A stretch of DNA of 64,000 bases from Parietichytrium sp. I65-24A (Eukaryota; Sar; Bigyra; Thraustochytrida; Thraustochytriidae). How positions within the stretch are numbered: the stretch's first letter is position 1; every line of letters begins with the position of its first letter. Position numbers and translations under genes: made by a program. Shown piece by piece: positions 11,695 through 23,018 of this stretch. The DNA lies in the NCBI GenBank assembly GCA_012862575.1, contig BLSF01000046.1, forward strand, positions 248,001 through 312,000. The letters run 5' to 3'. The notes beneath the pieces are model-generated. The model worked only from the letters and a program-made list of their open reading frames with translations, was not told where the DNA came from and did not search any database.

Positions 11695-11949
11695 TTATTT
11701 TGATAGGAAACGATAGAACATCGAAATTACACTTGCTCGTGCATATTCAGATACCCGTTCTCGTTGATGATCCCTCACAACCTTTGTCGGAAGCGTTGCC
11801 AAAATATCTTCGATGGGGTCTGGTTTGGGGGCCCCGTTCTCGTTGCTGGAGTCCAATTCTGATTCTGAAACGTGCAATTCCAACTCGGAGTTAGTAGTCT
11901 CGCATGCTGCTTGAGTCGGATTTGGCACATTAAAAACGCTGCGCCTTCA
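11695..11949 (-). pseudogene. open frame resembling an internal or terminal exon, unrecognised
   Basis: From about 11949 to the stop at 11695 the minus strand encodes about 84 residues of protein-like text: NSELELHVSESELDSSNENG, then PIEDILATLPTKVVRDHQRE, ending in SVISMFYRFLSK. There is no ATG at its head, but GCGCAG just upstream could act as a splice acceptor. No matching upstream exon is found. It may be the last exon of a degraded or unrecognised gene, or chance. No function is proposed. Confidence 0.2.
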
Positions 11950-11989
11950 GTGTTCGTCAGAGTACTTGGCACGGGAAGTCCCGCAGTCT

Positions 11990-12148
11990 ATGTCTCCAAC
12001 ACGCTCTATAGCGACTCAGCGTTTAGATGTTGCCTCAGCTGTTTTAGAGTTACTGTTGGGTTGTTGTGCACAGGAGCCAGAGGAAGACAAATGTCTCAGT
12101 GCAACGGCCGAGGAGAAGAACAAGAACAAGAACCAAGCCGCGAGTTAG
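11990..12148 (+). CDS. possible 52-residue small protein, unrecognised
   Basis: A short ATG-initiated frame. It starts MSPTRSIATQRLDVASAVLE, has a leucine-rich amphipathic helix and two adjacent Cys, then a charged tail with EEKNKNKNQAAS. It lies head-to-head with the minus-strand frame at 11949-11695. Length alone does not exclude chance, and no family is recognised. Confidence 0.18.
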   Translation: MSPTRSIATQRLDVASAVLELLLGCCAQEPEEDKCLSATAEEKNKNKNQAAS

Positions 12149-12693
12149 TAACTTCGCCAACAATGTTGCGCAGCGGTGGGTCGGCTGGGTTCCCTCGCGT
12201 CCCTCGCGTGAATTAGGTTTAGATAGGTTAGGCGTAACGAACGTTTGCGGCCTCTTTGAGCACATCGATGCGAAGTGCTCGATGCGCCGGCCGCGCAGTT
12301 GGCTTGAGCTCTGGTCGCGTCGGCTCTTCGGCATGAACTCGGCTCAAAGACAACTCAACTCGAGCCAAGTAGACTTGAAAGATTGCTGGAGATGTCCCGG
12401 TTGCGGTGGTGCAATGCCCAATGGAGCGGCCGAGGCACACTGAGAACAAGATCGTCAAGTGAGCACTTATCTCTTTCCGATTGGAAAGTTCATCCTCTGG
12501 GAGCGTGGCCGACTGTTAACTCTCTGCTTCTGCTTGAACTGAAAAGACGTGACTTGGCTTTGCAAAATTGAAAAATCTTTTGAGTATTATATTCATGGAC
12601 AAAAAAGACATTTCTCGCTCGCTGTTTCTACTGGAGCTGGACTCCCGTGATGCGATGCGATGGCGCGGCAGGCGGACACTGCTGATCGTGCGG

Positions 12694-12858
12694 CTATTCG
12701 GCGGGAGTTTCATCCGAAGGAACGTATGGCAACTCGGTGGCGAGAAACCGCTGCGTGCGGCGCCGAAAGCCCTGCATGACAATGTTCCAGTTCGCGATTG
12801 CCTGTGCTTCGTCGCGCTCCTCGCTGCTCTTCACTTGCGCTGCCGCTGGTCTGCTCAT
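12694..12858 (-). CDS. possible 54-residue small protein, unrecognised
   Basis: An ATG with a reasonable context (CGGCACCATGAG) opens a frame with balanced, helix-forming composition: SEERDEAQAIANWNIVMQGF, then RRRTQRFLATELPYVPSDE. The look is that of a small basic organelle or complex subunit, but I cannot assign it. The opposite strand is also open here, so either or neither may be coding. Confidence 0.25.
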   Translation of the reverse strand: MSRPAAAQVKSSEERDEAQAIANWNIVMQGFRRRTQRFLATELPYVPSDETPAE

Positions 12859-15800
12859 GGTGCCGGGAAACGTTTGTTGGTTATTGTGAGTGCAGTCCGC
12901 TTGACTTCGAGTTGCTCCAATTTGGGTCTGCAACAAGCAGCAGCAACAGCGAGTCGAACTGATTTGGACCAGGAGATCAAGCCTCCCCCCCACACCTGGA
13001 GAAAAGGAAAAAGAGGTGGCTAGGATTTCTCTGTAGACCAGCAGCAGAGGACCGCGGAGGTGTTCAATCGCAGTCCATATAACAACACATTCTTTTCGGA
13101 ATTCTACAAAATCCACAATAGTTTTATTTTAGTACTGTACCGAGCATGCTAGTCACTTTGGATTGCCGAAGAACACAATTTCCACATGGCCTCATGTCAA
13201 CGATCCACCAGGTGAGGGAATTTTTACAAAGTTGCGGGTGGATTGCCAATCTCATTAGCGAGGGTTACGTATTGAAAGTGATTTGCAGTTGGGCCAGTCG
13301 GGGGGTAGACTCTCGGACCTACGAGCTGCAACGCAGAAGTACTTACTTACTGCATGGAGTTGGTTGCGGTGCAGGCGTCTTTGCCGGCCAGATGTCCCGT
13401 GGTTGAGTGTGTCGCAATCCATCACGGGCCTAACGGAAATCTCTCGCCAACTAACCGTAACGCAGGGTCATTAGGCAAAGCAGGTTGCCAGTAGTAGCAC
13501 CATCCTCTGAAGAAGTTATTAAACTTGCTGTTTGCTCAGCTAACTTGAACATACCAATACTGCTTCAAAAGCAAGAGCTGGCTGTTGCAAAGTTCAGGTC
13601 GAGTCATGTCTAGTCAAAAGAATAAGAAAATGTTGAACTGTGAGTGGAAAATGACACCTTGAGTCAGGAGAGATCAGGTTAGCTCGGCTCAGGTAGGCTC
13701 GGCTCATGGGGATGTTTTTTTTCCTAGACTGCATATAATATATCGTCTGAAAAGAAAAGAAAAAAAAGGCTCAGCTCAGCTTGGGGCTCTGAGGCGCTTG
13801 AATTTGCATTCAGTTTAAAACGCTTTCAATTTCCGCAAATGATGTTTCCGGAAGAGGAAGTTAATGAAGGGAGAGCTGAGGCTCGAATTGGAGCTGCGTT
13901 ATGAGCGACACAGCCGATGAGAGGTATTCACTGCGACAGGGTTCAGTACGAGCGAGCTATTCGTACGCTATGAGCTTGAGACGAATGGGGTTGTGCCTCG
14001 CGTTGCTTCAAGTGGCTTGTGCGGGTTGCGGGAGAGGATGTGCTGACACAGTGCCAATACAGTACGGTACTCAGTACTCAGTTGGGACAGACAGTGACTT
14101 TGATTTGATGTTCAATGAACATTGACTGTGAACGAATATAACCGACGAAAAAAGTGAGATTAACGTCGGCGAGAGTACTTTAGAAGTGAATTGACATTCA
14201 GATCTGAATTCTGAATCCTGATCTTTGGACGAGAGTATTGGATCTGAGACTCTGAGGACTCACTTCGAGGCATAATGTGATCATTCTATCGTCGGCGCTC
14301 TGAGTGAGTGACTGACTGTAAGGAGCGACTGTGAGTTGAGGCTTGAAAGGTGCCAGAGAAGAAAAATGTTGAACTGCAAGTGGGAATGTCAGAAGAACCA
14401 CGCTCTCTATCTATCGATCTACCGCACATGTCAACCAATCAACTCAGAGTCACCTGCGCCAAAAATACAACGGGGGGGGGGCTCAACGAACAAGTAGTGA
14501 TAGTACTTCCAAGACCGTACCCCTCTTACTCGAAGCGATTGTACAACGTCTAATTTTTCGGAAAGGAAGGAGCGCTGATGGGAGTCCCAGAAGGCCCTTT
14601 GGGACCATTGTAGAGTTTTGGGACTATCGTAGAGTTCGAGTGGGGCAATGTCGTTAAAAACTTTCAATGAACATTGTCTCGAGAAAACGCTGAAGCTGAA
14701 TGAAGCACTACTGAGTGCTGAGTACATCCAGATCCACGAGAAGATCGAAATTTCCAGCGTCCGATAGCCGTGGAGTCGGTAAGTGTTTCTTCACTGACAC
14801 CAAGCACACCAAGCACAAGCAAAGTCATGCGTTTGTCACAGTTTTGTTGCCCGCCTGGCGCCGCCAAGCGCGTCGTTGCGAAGCAACTCGAAGAAACTTA
14901 TTGGGATCGCCATAAACAGTGAGATGGGCGGTGAGCGGTGGTGGATTCTGATCAGGCTGTCAAAGAAATGTCCTGACGTGCCTTTTATGTCATTGGAATT
15001 TGCGCACTGCGATTGAGAGCTCCTCGACCGCTTCGAGCAACGTAAAACTTTGGGCGAATAGATTATCTATTGGAGGTACGACGTGTCTCTATTGTTGATC
15101 TTGCGCAGTACCAGTACCGTGACAGTGATGAACACGGAAAAGTGAACAGCTTTCGAGGATTCTTTTTCACGTTTCAGCTTTTGCACCTCCGAAGGAAGGT
15201 ACTGAAACTTCACTATCCTGGAAATCACCAGAAACGAAGAAAGAAAATAACGTTCTTGCTGTCGGTTCTAAATTTGTCTTTCAAGCTGTTCTGCCCAAGC
15301 AATTAATAACATGCGATCGTTCGCTCCGGGGAATGAATCGAAGGCCACATTTGCGCCAGCCGATGAATATCGATGAATGGCAATTCTGAAACGGTTTAAT
15401 CCGTCACATTATGCTCATGCTTGGGTTTACACAGACCCTACAGACCCCTGGGCATTCTCCTGGCTTACTTGGCCGCGATTGGATTTCACCTAAACTCATC
15501 GTCAGCATCGAAGTACTGTCAAGAAGTCGAAGAATATTTTCACTCTTGAGGTCCAGATCCAATTGGGGCAAAAGTGTGGCTTGTTTCTCATCCGTGCCTT
15601 GAACGATGAGCTCCAAAGTACAGCAAGCTTACGAAGCGCGATCTTTCCCATGTCTACGGCTTTGCTGTTCGTTAACCTGCCGCTGAGTCCTGATATAAGA
15701 AGTTTCGCCCACGAACTTTCCTTTCATGATGATTTCTAACACAGAGTTGAGCGGCACTGGTTCCATTCTGAGCAGAAGAAACATGCCTAATTTAGAACCG

Positions 15801-18800
15801 GAGGGGCTGGAGCGCTAGATTCGAAAGGGGAAACATCTCTGCGATCAAGAGCTTAATCGAGCGGGGCTCAAGAGCCTTTGTATCACCCACTGGCTACAGC
15901 GCAGGACTACACAGAGAGCAAACGATATATCCTTTCAGTTTCTGATTCTCATATTTTCCTTCTGCCGCTGCTCTGAAGGCACTCTTGCAGGGCTCTTTAG
16001 GTAAAAAATCCGCTCGTTAGAGGCGCAGCTTGCATGGCTCAACGAGTGAAAGTAGAGAACGAAAAAATTAGGGCTTTCCATGGAGGCCAACAGATTAGGA
16101 GTGGTCTGAGCATTTTCGCTTCGGAGCACTCTTTGCTCACATTTCACCGACACAGCACCGCCGAAAATGACCTCGATGGAAAATAATGAAGCCGCCCTCT
16201 TTTGGCTGCGTTCTGCTCCGGAATTGCTTCCATGCGCAACTCTACAAAGGTGACTGACAATCCTGATGGAAGTAATAGCAGCTTCTGCACTTTTTTCTCT
16301 GCGCAAAGCGATACAAGCAAGTTCGCAAGCGTGACAGCGGAAACGCTTCCGAGCCGTTTCAGAATTGAGGTTTTGCACTGCAACTAGCACAATCTCGTTT
16401 GGCGACAGTGGGACACCCTGTGCCTTGCCCTTACCTTTAGGTGGTGTGACACAGCATTTTGATTGGGTGCCGCGGAACTCTTCCTCGGCTTGCTAAGTGC
16501 GCAATGATCTGCATCGATGCTGCTGCATTACACAAGGTGGAGTTCCATCAAGCCAAGCTCGTAATGTGGGAGCATTTGCCCCTCAATGTGTACTTGGCGG
16601 CACGTCAGACCTTTCCAAGGGACTGTGGAGCAAATTTTCATTTCTATTTTACCCATTGATTTGGTTCGCGAGTCAAGATCAAATCAAGACCAGTCCTCGT
16701 TCGAGAATTTTCAGAAATTCTCCTCTTTCCGAGGGGCCGTTCTATGCGGTTCTCCGGACGTCGGTTCCGAGAAGCCTTTACATGCAAGAGTGCTTACTCG
16801 GTGCGAGGAGCTAACCTAACCCCGGTGTTTTTGGAAATGGCCCTTAGACGCGTGGAGAACCGGCGGCCACAATTTGGTTGGTCTCGATATCAAGACTCTT
16901 GATATTTTCCTTCCAAATTCTCTCGATTGAATAGACCGAAATGGCTTGACAAAAGTGCATTCACTTGTACACATACTGCGCTACACGCAATGGCCATTCT
17001 CGGTATTCTCAGTATTCTCGGTATTGGTTTTAAGAGATTGCAGTTCACGCAACTCGAGGGCTGAACATATCACATAGAAGCATCTGGCTGGCTCTCTCAG
17101 AGACTCAAAGGTCTGTGAATTCCTGTTACACACTGTAAATCATTTACCATTTTTGGCAATGTTCAGGAGTTCGACTTTGGCTTCGACTGCAAGACCCACC
17201 CAGACGAAATCTGAGTTCCGCTGGTCCCGGTGGCGTACTAGCACCCATATTGCGCCTGACACGCTTTTTCCTCAAATTAACTCGCGTCAATTAAAAGTGA
17301 GCTCGTTTCGAAATCTTCACCAAAAAGAACTGAAAATTTGCTCTGCGATGAGCCTCCGAGAGTTGCAACAGCGAAACTAAGCTAATTTTGACAGAAATTC
17401 AGACAACACAAACTCGACTGTCAATTTTAATCTGATGACGAATGGAAAACGAAGAGTGTGGCGGCGCAGTGTCGGTGAAGTGTGTGCGGGACTCAGTACC
17501 CAGTACTGGTACAAGTTCGCACCCTCACCATCGTGCTCAACTAGTCTTTGCTGGTACTGCTGGTACAGTTTCACGGTGGGCCGCTGGCAGCGTCGGATTT
17601 CTCAAAATGGAGAGCACTCGTCGTCAGCTTGCAGGATCCCCCCGCCGGCCCTTCGATCCCATCGACTTTGCATTTTTGCGATTCTTATTGCGCTTTGTCA
17701 CTCTGCCTCAGAACACCTCGCAACTGCCTGCGAGCACTCACAATGGATCACTCGCCCCTCTTTCCAATCCCAAGTCCTGTTTATAATTCACATCGCGACG
17801 GACAAATTTGAGTTCACTGTCGATGTTTGATTGACAGTGAATTCCGTGTTGAAAAAAACTCAGTGGTCGAGTACGATTGATTCCTCCTGTTTTGACAGTG
17901 AGTACACTTTCCACAGCACATTTTAATCAATTGGCAGTGAAGCACCAACCAACCTCAGCTCAAAATAAAACAACACAAGAAGAGAAATAAAATTTCGCAG
18001 AGCAGTCCGGACTGACCTGGCGTCGAACTGCACAGAAAAGGAATTCGGTAACGCCACCTCTCTCATCAGAGGTCGCACATTGCTAGTGATTCGTTTAAAC
18101 CCATCTTACGCCACTTTGGGACACCTACCTACCAATTGCCTACACCAAAATTCGAGCGCTACGCCTTTGCTTAGTATATATAAGACGACTCTTACCTACT
18201 GTTATAAGTTTGCACAATGCAGGAGCTATTGGAACACTTATCAAGTCTACTAATAAATCTTTTACGGAAAAAAGTGACATGAATGAGTAGGAGTTGTTGT
18301 TAGACAGTGGGCGTCAATAAATAAATTTCTTAATTTTTTTAAAATCCGAAGCGCTCGCCCGGACCATCCAGCTTCAGCTTCCTTTTGGCGTGTGAATTCA
18401 CAGACAGCTCCGCCAGCCCTGCCTGCGACAGTAAACTTGGTAAGCTTTCAGAACTCTGAATTCTTTGAAATATACATTCTGATGATCGCCTCAAGGAAAA
18501 AGACACCGCTGGGACGCTCTTTCTACCATTGCAGAACTCGCATGTACATCGCAGCAGCCGGGCAGTTTCGCTGCTCTCTCTATGAGTCTCTACGCCGCCG
18601 TTACTCCCACACGTGCTAACCAGCAGCTACTCTCCGCTATAAGGCTTCAGTCCCTATGGACCGGCCAAGGTAAACCTATAGTACTTGAATGTATCGGTAG
18701 TAGAGGAGGGTACACCACTGTTCACTGCGCATCGCCAAATAAATTCGCTGCTCCGTGCGCCATTGCTATCGTACATATAGCGTAAACGGTGGGAGTTGGG

Positions 18801-20651
18801 CAGGTGGGCCACGCTAGCTCGGTATTCGTTGGTGTGAATTTTTGTTTCTTGTGCAAAGAGAGAGATAAGGAGGCAATAACAAAGAGCTGTGTCATTCATT
18901 CTCCACTGCGAAAGCAGCGCCTCACTGTTGAATCAAGATCAATGCAATGAATGTTCATTGAATTGACAGCGAATGTATTCTCCTTTTCATTCTCTTTCTC
19001 ATTCTCATCGCTCAGCAAGTTCTGGGTTGAATGAGCGACCCTGTCGTTGTCATTGTTGGCATTCGAATACCTTCGGCAGCAACGCGCTAAATGGCGCTAC
19101 GCTTTTGGACCCTCGAATCCGGAGTCTCCGCCGTCTCGATTCACTCTGCTTTGTTTTCGATTCGTGAATCGCAGCACAGCTGTACGGTAGCGGCACACTG
19201 GCTGTGAGCGAGCGAGTGAGTGAGTGAGTGAGTACTCGACTGGAGGAGAGCGGGGCATAGGCCCGGCGAGTAGACGGGCGCTCGGGCCGCCGGACGACAC
19301 TGTAAGAGAGGCAGGCAGATGCTGGCTCCAGAGTCTGGCTGGGGTTTGAACTGTTTGATTGACTGTGAACACTTGAAGTCCGAGCAAGATTGGGTGGGCC
19401 CTGCCGTATCGCAAGGGCTTTGTAAGTTTCGGATTTATTGGTTGGAGGGAAGAAAGGTGGAGAGGCAGACAGGCGTCTCTGTCATTCTCTATCCATCTCA
19501 TCTGTGAGCTACGGAGCCTACGGGCCCTCGGGCGCGCAAGTTACAACCGATTAACGAAGTCTCCGGTTGTGCTGCAGCAGTCCTGTGAGTTTGTTGTTAG
19601 GTTGCAAATTTGAAATACTTTAGCAAGTGTGTCAGTCTTACACACTCGGGCCACTGCAGATCTCTGGAGGCCCAATCGAAACTCTCTTTCCTCGGCACAG
19701 CTTTGATTTGGAACTAGCCAAAGGATTCACAAAGGGAGAGGCAGACACACGTGCTTCTTTGCCTGTGAGAGAAGCAAGGCATCGCCCGCCTCCATAAATT
19801 CGAGGGATAGATTTCGGTTTGCAAAGCGGCCAAAGTTGGGCGGCGGGCGAGGTGAGCCTGGGGACTCGTATTGCTTCGCTCGACAAACTCTTCACATCGC
19901 ACTCCCTATTGAGCCAAGCCTTGCAGCTCTCTTGGTCGTCCGTGCGTCAAACTTCGACGTTGTGAAAACACAATCGTAGGGCCATCGAAAAGATTTGGAC
20001 TACGATAGACAAACTCGTTCCAACAAGCCTCGAGTTGGGTTGCACTCACTGTCAGTACCTCAGTCGCATTCAATCCCATACAAAGGATTCAATTGAGCTG
20101 CACCAAGGACTGAGTTTACGTCACGTCACTCTTCACAGAGTCCGACTGTGTATTGAAGGTATCAGAATCACCTGCTCAGGCGGGCTCGCGTGTTCGAGAC
20201 TTGCGCAAGGAGACGCAGCGACGCTCCTGGAATATCTCATCGTACTGTCGGGCCACTTCAGCCGTGCGGCGCGGCGCGCTCCCTCTTCGCATTTCGCTCT
20301 TCTCTCTTTGGTCTTGCTGTACCTTGATCCTGACTTGCCCTTTTCGGGATAATCGCAAGACACTTTCTTTGTTAAACTGACTGAGACAGGTAGGCCACAC
20401 CACATCTTCTGTTGGGTCCTCTCGCGCGGCTGGTGTGCTCTGGGCGCGGACCACGTTCCAGATACGGAGAGCGACAGCCAGGTGGAAAAGTCGGGCAGGC
20501 GATTGTACAAAAGGCGGTGTTGGACTAGGTTTGCGGTGTTTTCGTTGAACCCTTGACTCCTTGGGCCGTGAGGCAAAGGCGCTTTAGATGCTAGTGGATT
20601 TGAACTCAACTTTGAACCTGAACACTGCCGATATTTTAGACACGCCTCGAG

Positions 20652-23018
20652 ATGGAGGAGCCGAGCGAAGGGCTGGACAAAAAGGTTTTCGCCATCTTGG
20701 CGAACGCGTTTCCTCAGGAACACCATGAGCTTCTTCAAAATGCCTCGGAGAGAATATTGCAAGTTGTGAAATCCAAGGACTCGCTGTTGAGCGACCCGCT
20801 CGCCCTTGCAGCCGCCATGACCAGTCTTCCTGGGGCCAATAAAGGGGAGGAAAAGCATCAAACCCCGACAAACTACTCTTCAGCCAACAAATCACCCGAG
20901 CAGAATGAACATAGTGCTCACAGCCCGACAGAAACGAGCTCAAAGGCTTCAGAGGATGCGACGCAAACATGTGACCGAAAGGACTTGGAGACCTGCGCAT
21001 CGCCAGTAGGAGGCTTACAGACTGCATTAAACAGCGCGAAAATTGCACAGCCCCCAAAGGTAAACAAAATGCAGTCCAAAGGTTTACATTTGCAGCACCT
21101 CAGTATATCTCCCTTCCCGTCCCCGCGAGGGAAATTGCCACAGCCTTCTCCAATTTTATCGATCGGGGCATCAGGTCAAACTCCAGATTCTTCCGCAGGA
21201 TCTTCTCCAGTCAACGCTATTCAATTCGACAAACTGCGTCCCGGACGAAGTAGAAGAACAGGGAAAGTCCCTAAAAAATGGACAGAGGAACAAAACGAGA
21301 TGCTACGGAGAGCGGTCGCAGTGCATGGCGCAAGAAACTGGAAGGCGGTTGCGGCAATGGTCGAAGGCCGAGATCATGTGCAATGCTTGCAGCGCTGGAA
21401 CAAGGTGCTACAACCTGGCCTTGTCAAAGGCCCTTGGACGGACGAGGAGGACAGCAAACTTATTCAACTCGCAGTAGAATACGAGAAGAACTGGTCGCTG
21501 ATATCGCACAAAATTCCTGGAAGAACCGCAAAGCAATGTAGAGAGCGATGGCGACTAAATTTGGACCCGTCCATCAATCACGAACCATTCACACAAGAAG
21601 AAGACGACCTCTTACTTCAGCTCCGGTCGCAGCTGGGAAATCGTTGGGCAGAAATAAAACTCCGGTTCCAGGGCCGAACCGAGAATGCCGTGAAAACCCG
21701 ATTCAAATCCCTTATGCGCTCAAAGGCGAGAGAGTGGTCCCCCGAACAAGACCAAGAATTAATGGAAGCACACAAGAGATTTGGAGAAGACTGGGATGAA
21801 ATTGCAAGCACACTCAAGTGTCGCACGGTTCCAGCCATCAAATTACGTGTGCGCAAGTTGCTCAAGGACATGGGGCTCTTGCCTGGCAAACTTGGCGACT
21901 CTCTCTCTAGCTCGCCTTCTGGACTTGCACTGCACTCCAAAGTAGGCAATGTCTCACTTCATCGGCCTATCAAGCAATCTGACACTCCAGGATTACGAAA
22001 GGTGACCCCGACAAACAAAAGCTCTCTAGCAAAGGCTGGGCGCACGAAGACAGCCCAGGTCTCTGGCTCTGGAGAACGAAAGCGAAAGGTTAGCCAGAGT
22101 GAAACAAGTCCATACCAGGAATCAGTCTATCCACGCGCAAAGGCGGGCAGTGAGCTTACTTTGCAGTCGCCACATCTTGCTGGGACGGAGAACGACGCCC
22201 AGGCTGGCAACAGCGCCTCGAAAAGCGTAACTGGTGCGACGACAAATCAGTCCAGGAAGCGAAGGAAAGCGACTAAGGCCCATATCCGAGGGCTCTCCGT
22301 TGACACAAAGATTCCTCCTTCTCCGACGAATGGCCAATTCTTATCACCATTTCAGGTTTTTGTGCCGTCTCCGATGCACGCTTCTTTACAATCATTTTCC
22401 AGGTCTCTGCCCGTGCAGCATCCTGGAGCAAGGCACAATCCAGCAGGCTTTAGTAGTGGCCTAGCGGTGGCCGGTCCCTCGAGCCATTCTAGTCGGTCAC
22501 TTGCGCTTCACGGAACGCACCAAGTTGATCAGAACATGTCACCGCCCAACTTTGGGTATTCGCCACGCCAAATGGTCGCACATAGCGGGACTTATGACAT
22601 GATATCCTTTCAAGAATTTGAGCCTTTATGTACTCCAAGGAGCTCATTCCCGCCGTCGCCGCGCAACGCAGACCTTTCGGGGCTCTCAGACTCTACCTAT
22701 GATCCGTCGTTATCCCCAAGCCATTACCTTACCCCGCTGCTGCTCTCGGCGAGAGGGAACAAGAACTTCAATTTGGATTACATGGGCTCTGTAGACCAAC
22801 ACTTTGATCAATTCGCCACTAGCTCAAAGCCCCCGTCATCCTCGTCGTCTACTGGAAGCGGTTCGACGAGAGTCTTCCCAACTGGGTTTGCAGTTCAACC
22901 AGGGCAAAATTGCGGCGCCAGTGTGCCTGCCGCCCAGGCCAAGCAGCAAAGACAGTCATCTCGCTCAGATGCTCTGGCACAGGGCGTCGGAGGAGATGTG
23001 TTGGAAGGTCTTTTTTAA
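20652..23018 (+). CDS. R1-R2-R3 MYB transcription factor with an added fourth MYB/SANT repeat
   Basis: Single exon, 788 aa. Four tandem MYB repeats occupy about residues 205-410. R1 has KKWTEEQNEMLRRAVAVHG and a QCLQRWNKVL helix 3. R2 has KGPWTDEEDSKLIQLAVEY and RTAKQCRERWRLNLDP. R3 has FTQEEDDLLLQL and GRTENAVKTRFKSLMRS, with F in place of the third Trp. A fourth unit has REWSPEQDQELMEAHKRFG and VPAIKLRVRKLL. R1-R3 match animal c-Myb and plant 3R-MYB DNA-recognition helices; members of that family regulate G2/M and differentiation genes. The flanks are Ser/Pro-rich and low complexity, with many SP sites that could be CDK targets. The start is the first ATG. A nuclear DNA-binding role is well supported; the target genes are unknown. 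Confidence 0.93.
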   Translation: MEEPSEGLDKKVFAILANAFPQEHHELLQNASERILQVVKSKDSLLSDPLALAAAMTSLPGANKGEEKHQTPTNYSSANKSPEQNEHSAHSPTETSSKASEDATQTCDRKDLETCASPVGGLQTALNSAKIAQPPKVNKMQSKGLHLQHLSISPFPSPRGKLPQPSPILSIGASGQTPDSSAGSSPVNAIQFDKLRPGRSRRTGKVPKKWTEEQNEMLRRAVAVHGARNWKAVAAMVEGRDHVQCLQRWNKVLQPGLVKGPWTDEEDSKLIQLAVEYEKNWSLISHKIPGRTAKQCRERWRLNLDPSINHEPFTQEEDDLLLQLRSQLGNRWAEIKLRFQGRTENAVKTRFKSLMRSKAREWSPEQDQELMEAHKRFGEDWDEIASTLKCRTVPAIKLRVRKLLKDMGLLPGKLGDSLSSSPSGLALHSKVGNVSLHRPIKQSDTPGLRKVTPTNKSSLAKAGRTKTAQVSGSGERKRKVSQSETSPYQESVYPRAKAGSELTLQSPHLAGTENDAQAGNSASKSVTGATTNQSRKRRKATKAHIRGLSVDTKIPPSPTNGQFLSPFQVFVPSPMHASLQSFSRSLPVQHPGARHNPAGFSSGLAVAGPSSHSSRSLALHGTHQVDQNMSPPNFGYSPRQMVAHSGTYDMISFQEFEPLCTPRSSFPPSPRNADLSGLSDSTYDPSLSPSHYLTPLLLSARGNKNFNLDYMGSVDQHFDQFATSSKPPSSSSSTGSGSTRVFPTGFAVQPGQNCGASVPAAQAKQQRQSSRSDALAQGVGGDVLEGLF

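Larger units (their letters stand above)
10541..20651. other. 10 kb gene-poor region
   Basis: Apart from three low-confidence small frames listed separately, I find nothing that looks like a gene on either strand. There is no sustained open frame with a recognisable fold, and no rRNA or tRNA. It contains an A-rich AAAACGT repeat (11103-11150), a G8 run (near 14473), CAATGAACATTG palindromes (14113, 14665, 18945), TTGACAGTGA words (17831, 17892), GTAC-type motifs and a diverged 28-base repeat shared by 16136-16163 and 17460-17487. The two ends must include the promoters of the cathepsin (minus) and MYB (plus) genes. Confidence 0.55.

Noticed and set aside
12568-13023. Plus-strand frame of about 150 codons opposite the 54-residue candidate
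   Set aside because: Second half is low-complexity and motif-free; no conserved fold is visible.
18000-18110. Segment with a TTCGA-type loop, considered as a tRNA gene
   Set aside because: T-arm, anticodon arm and acceptor stem cannot be paired on either strand.
18173-18186. TATATATAAG, considered as a TATA box
   Set aside because: No gene start follows within a reasonable distance on either strand.
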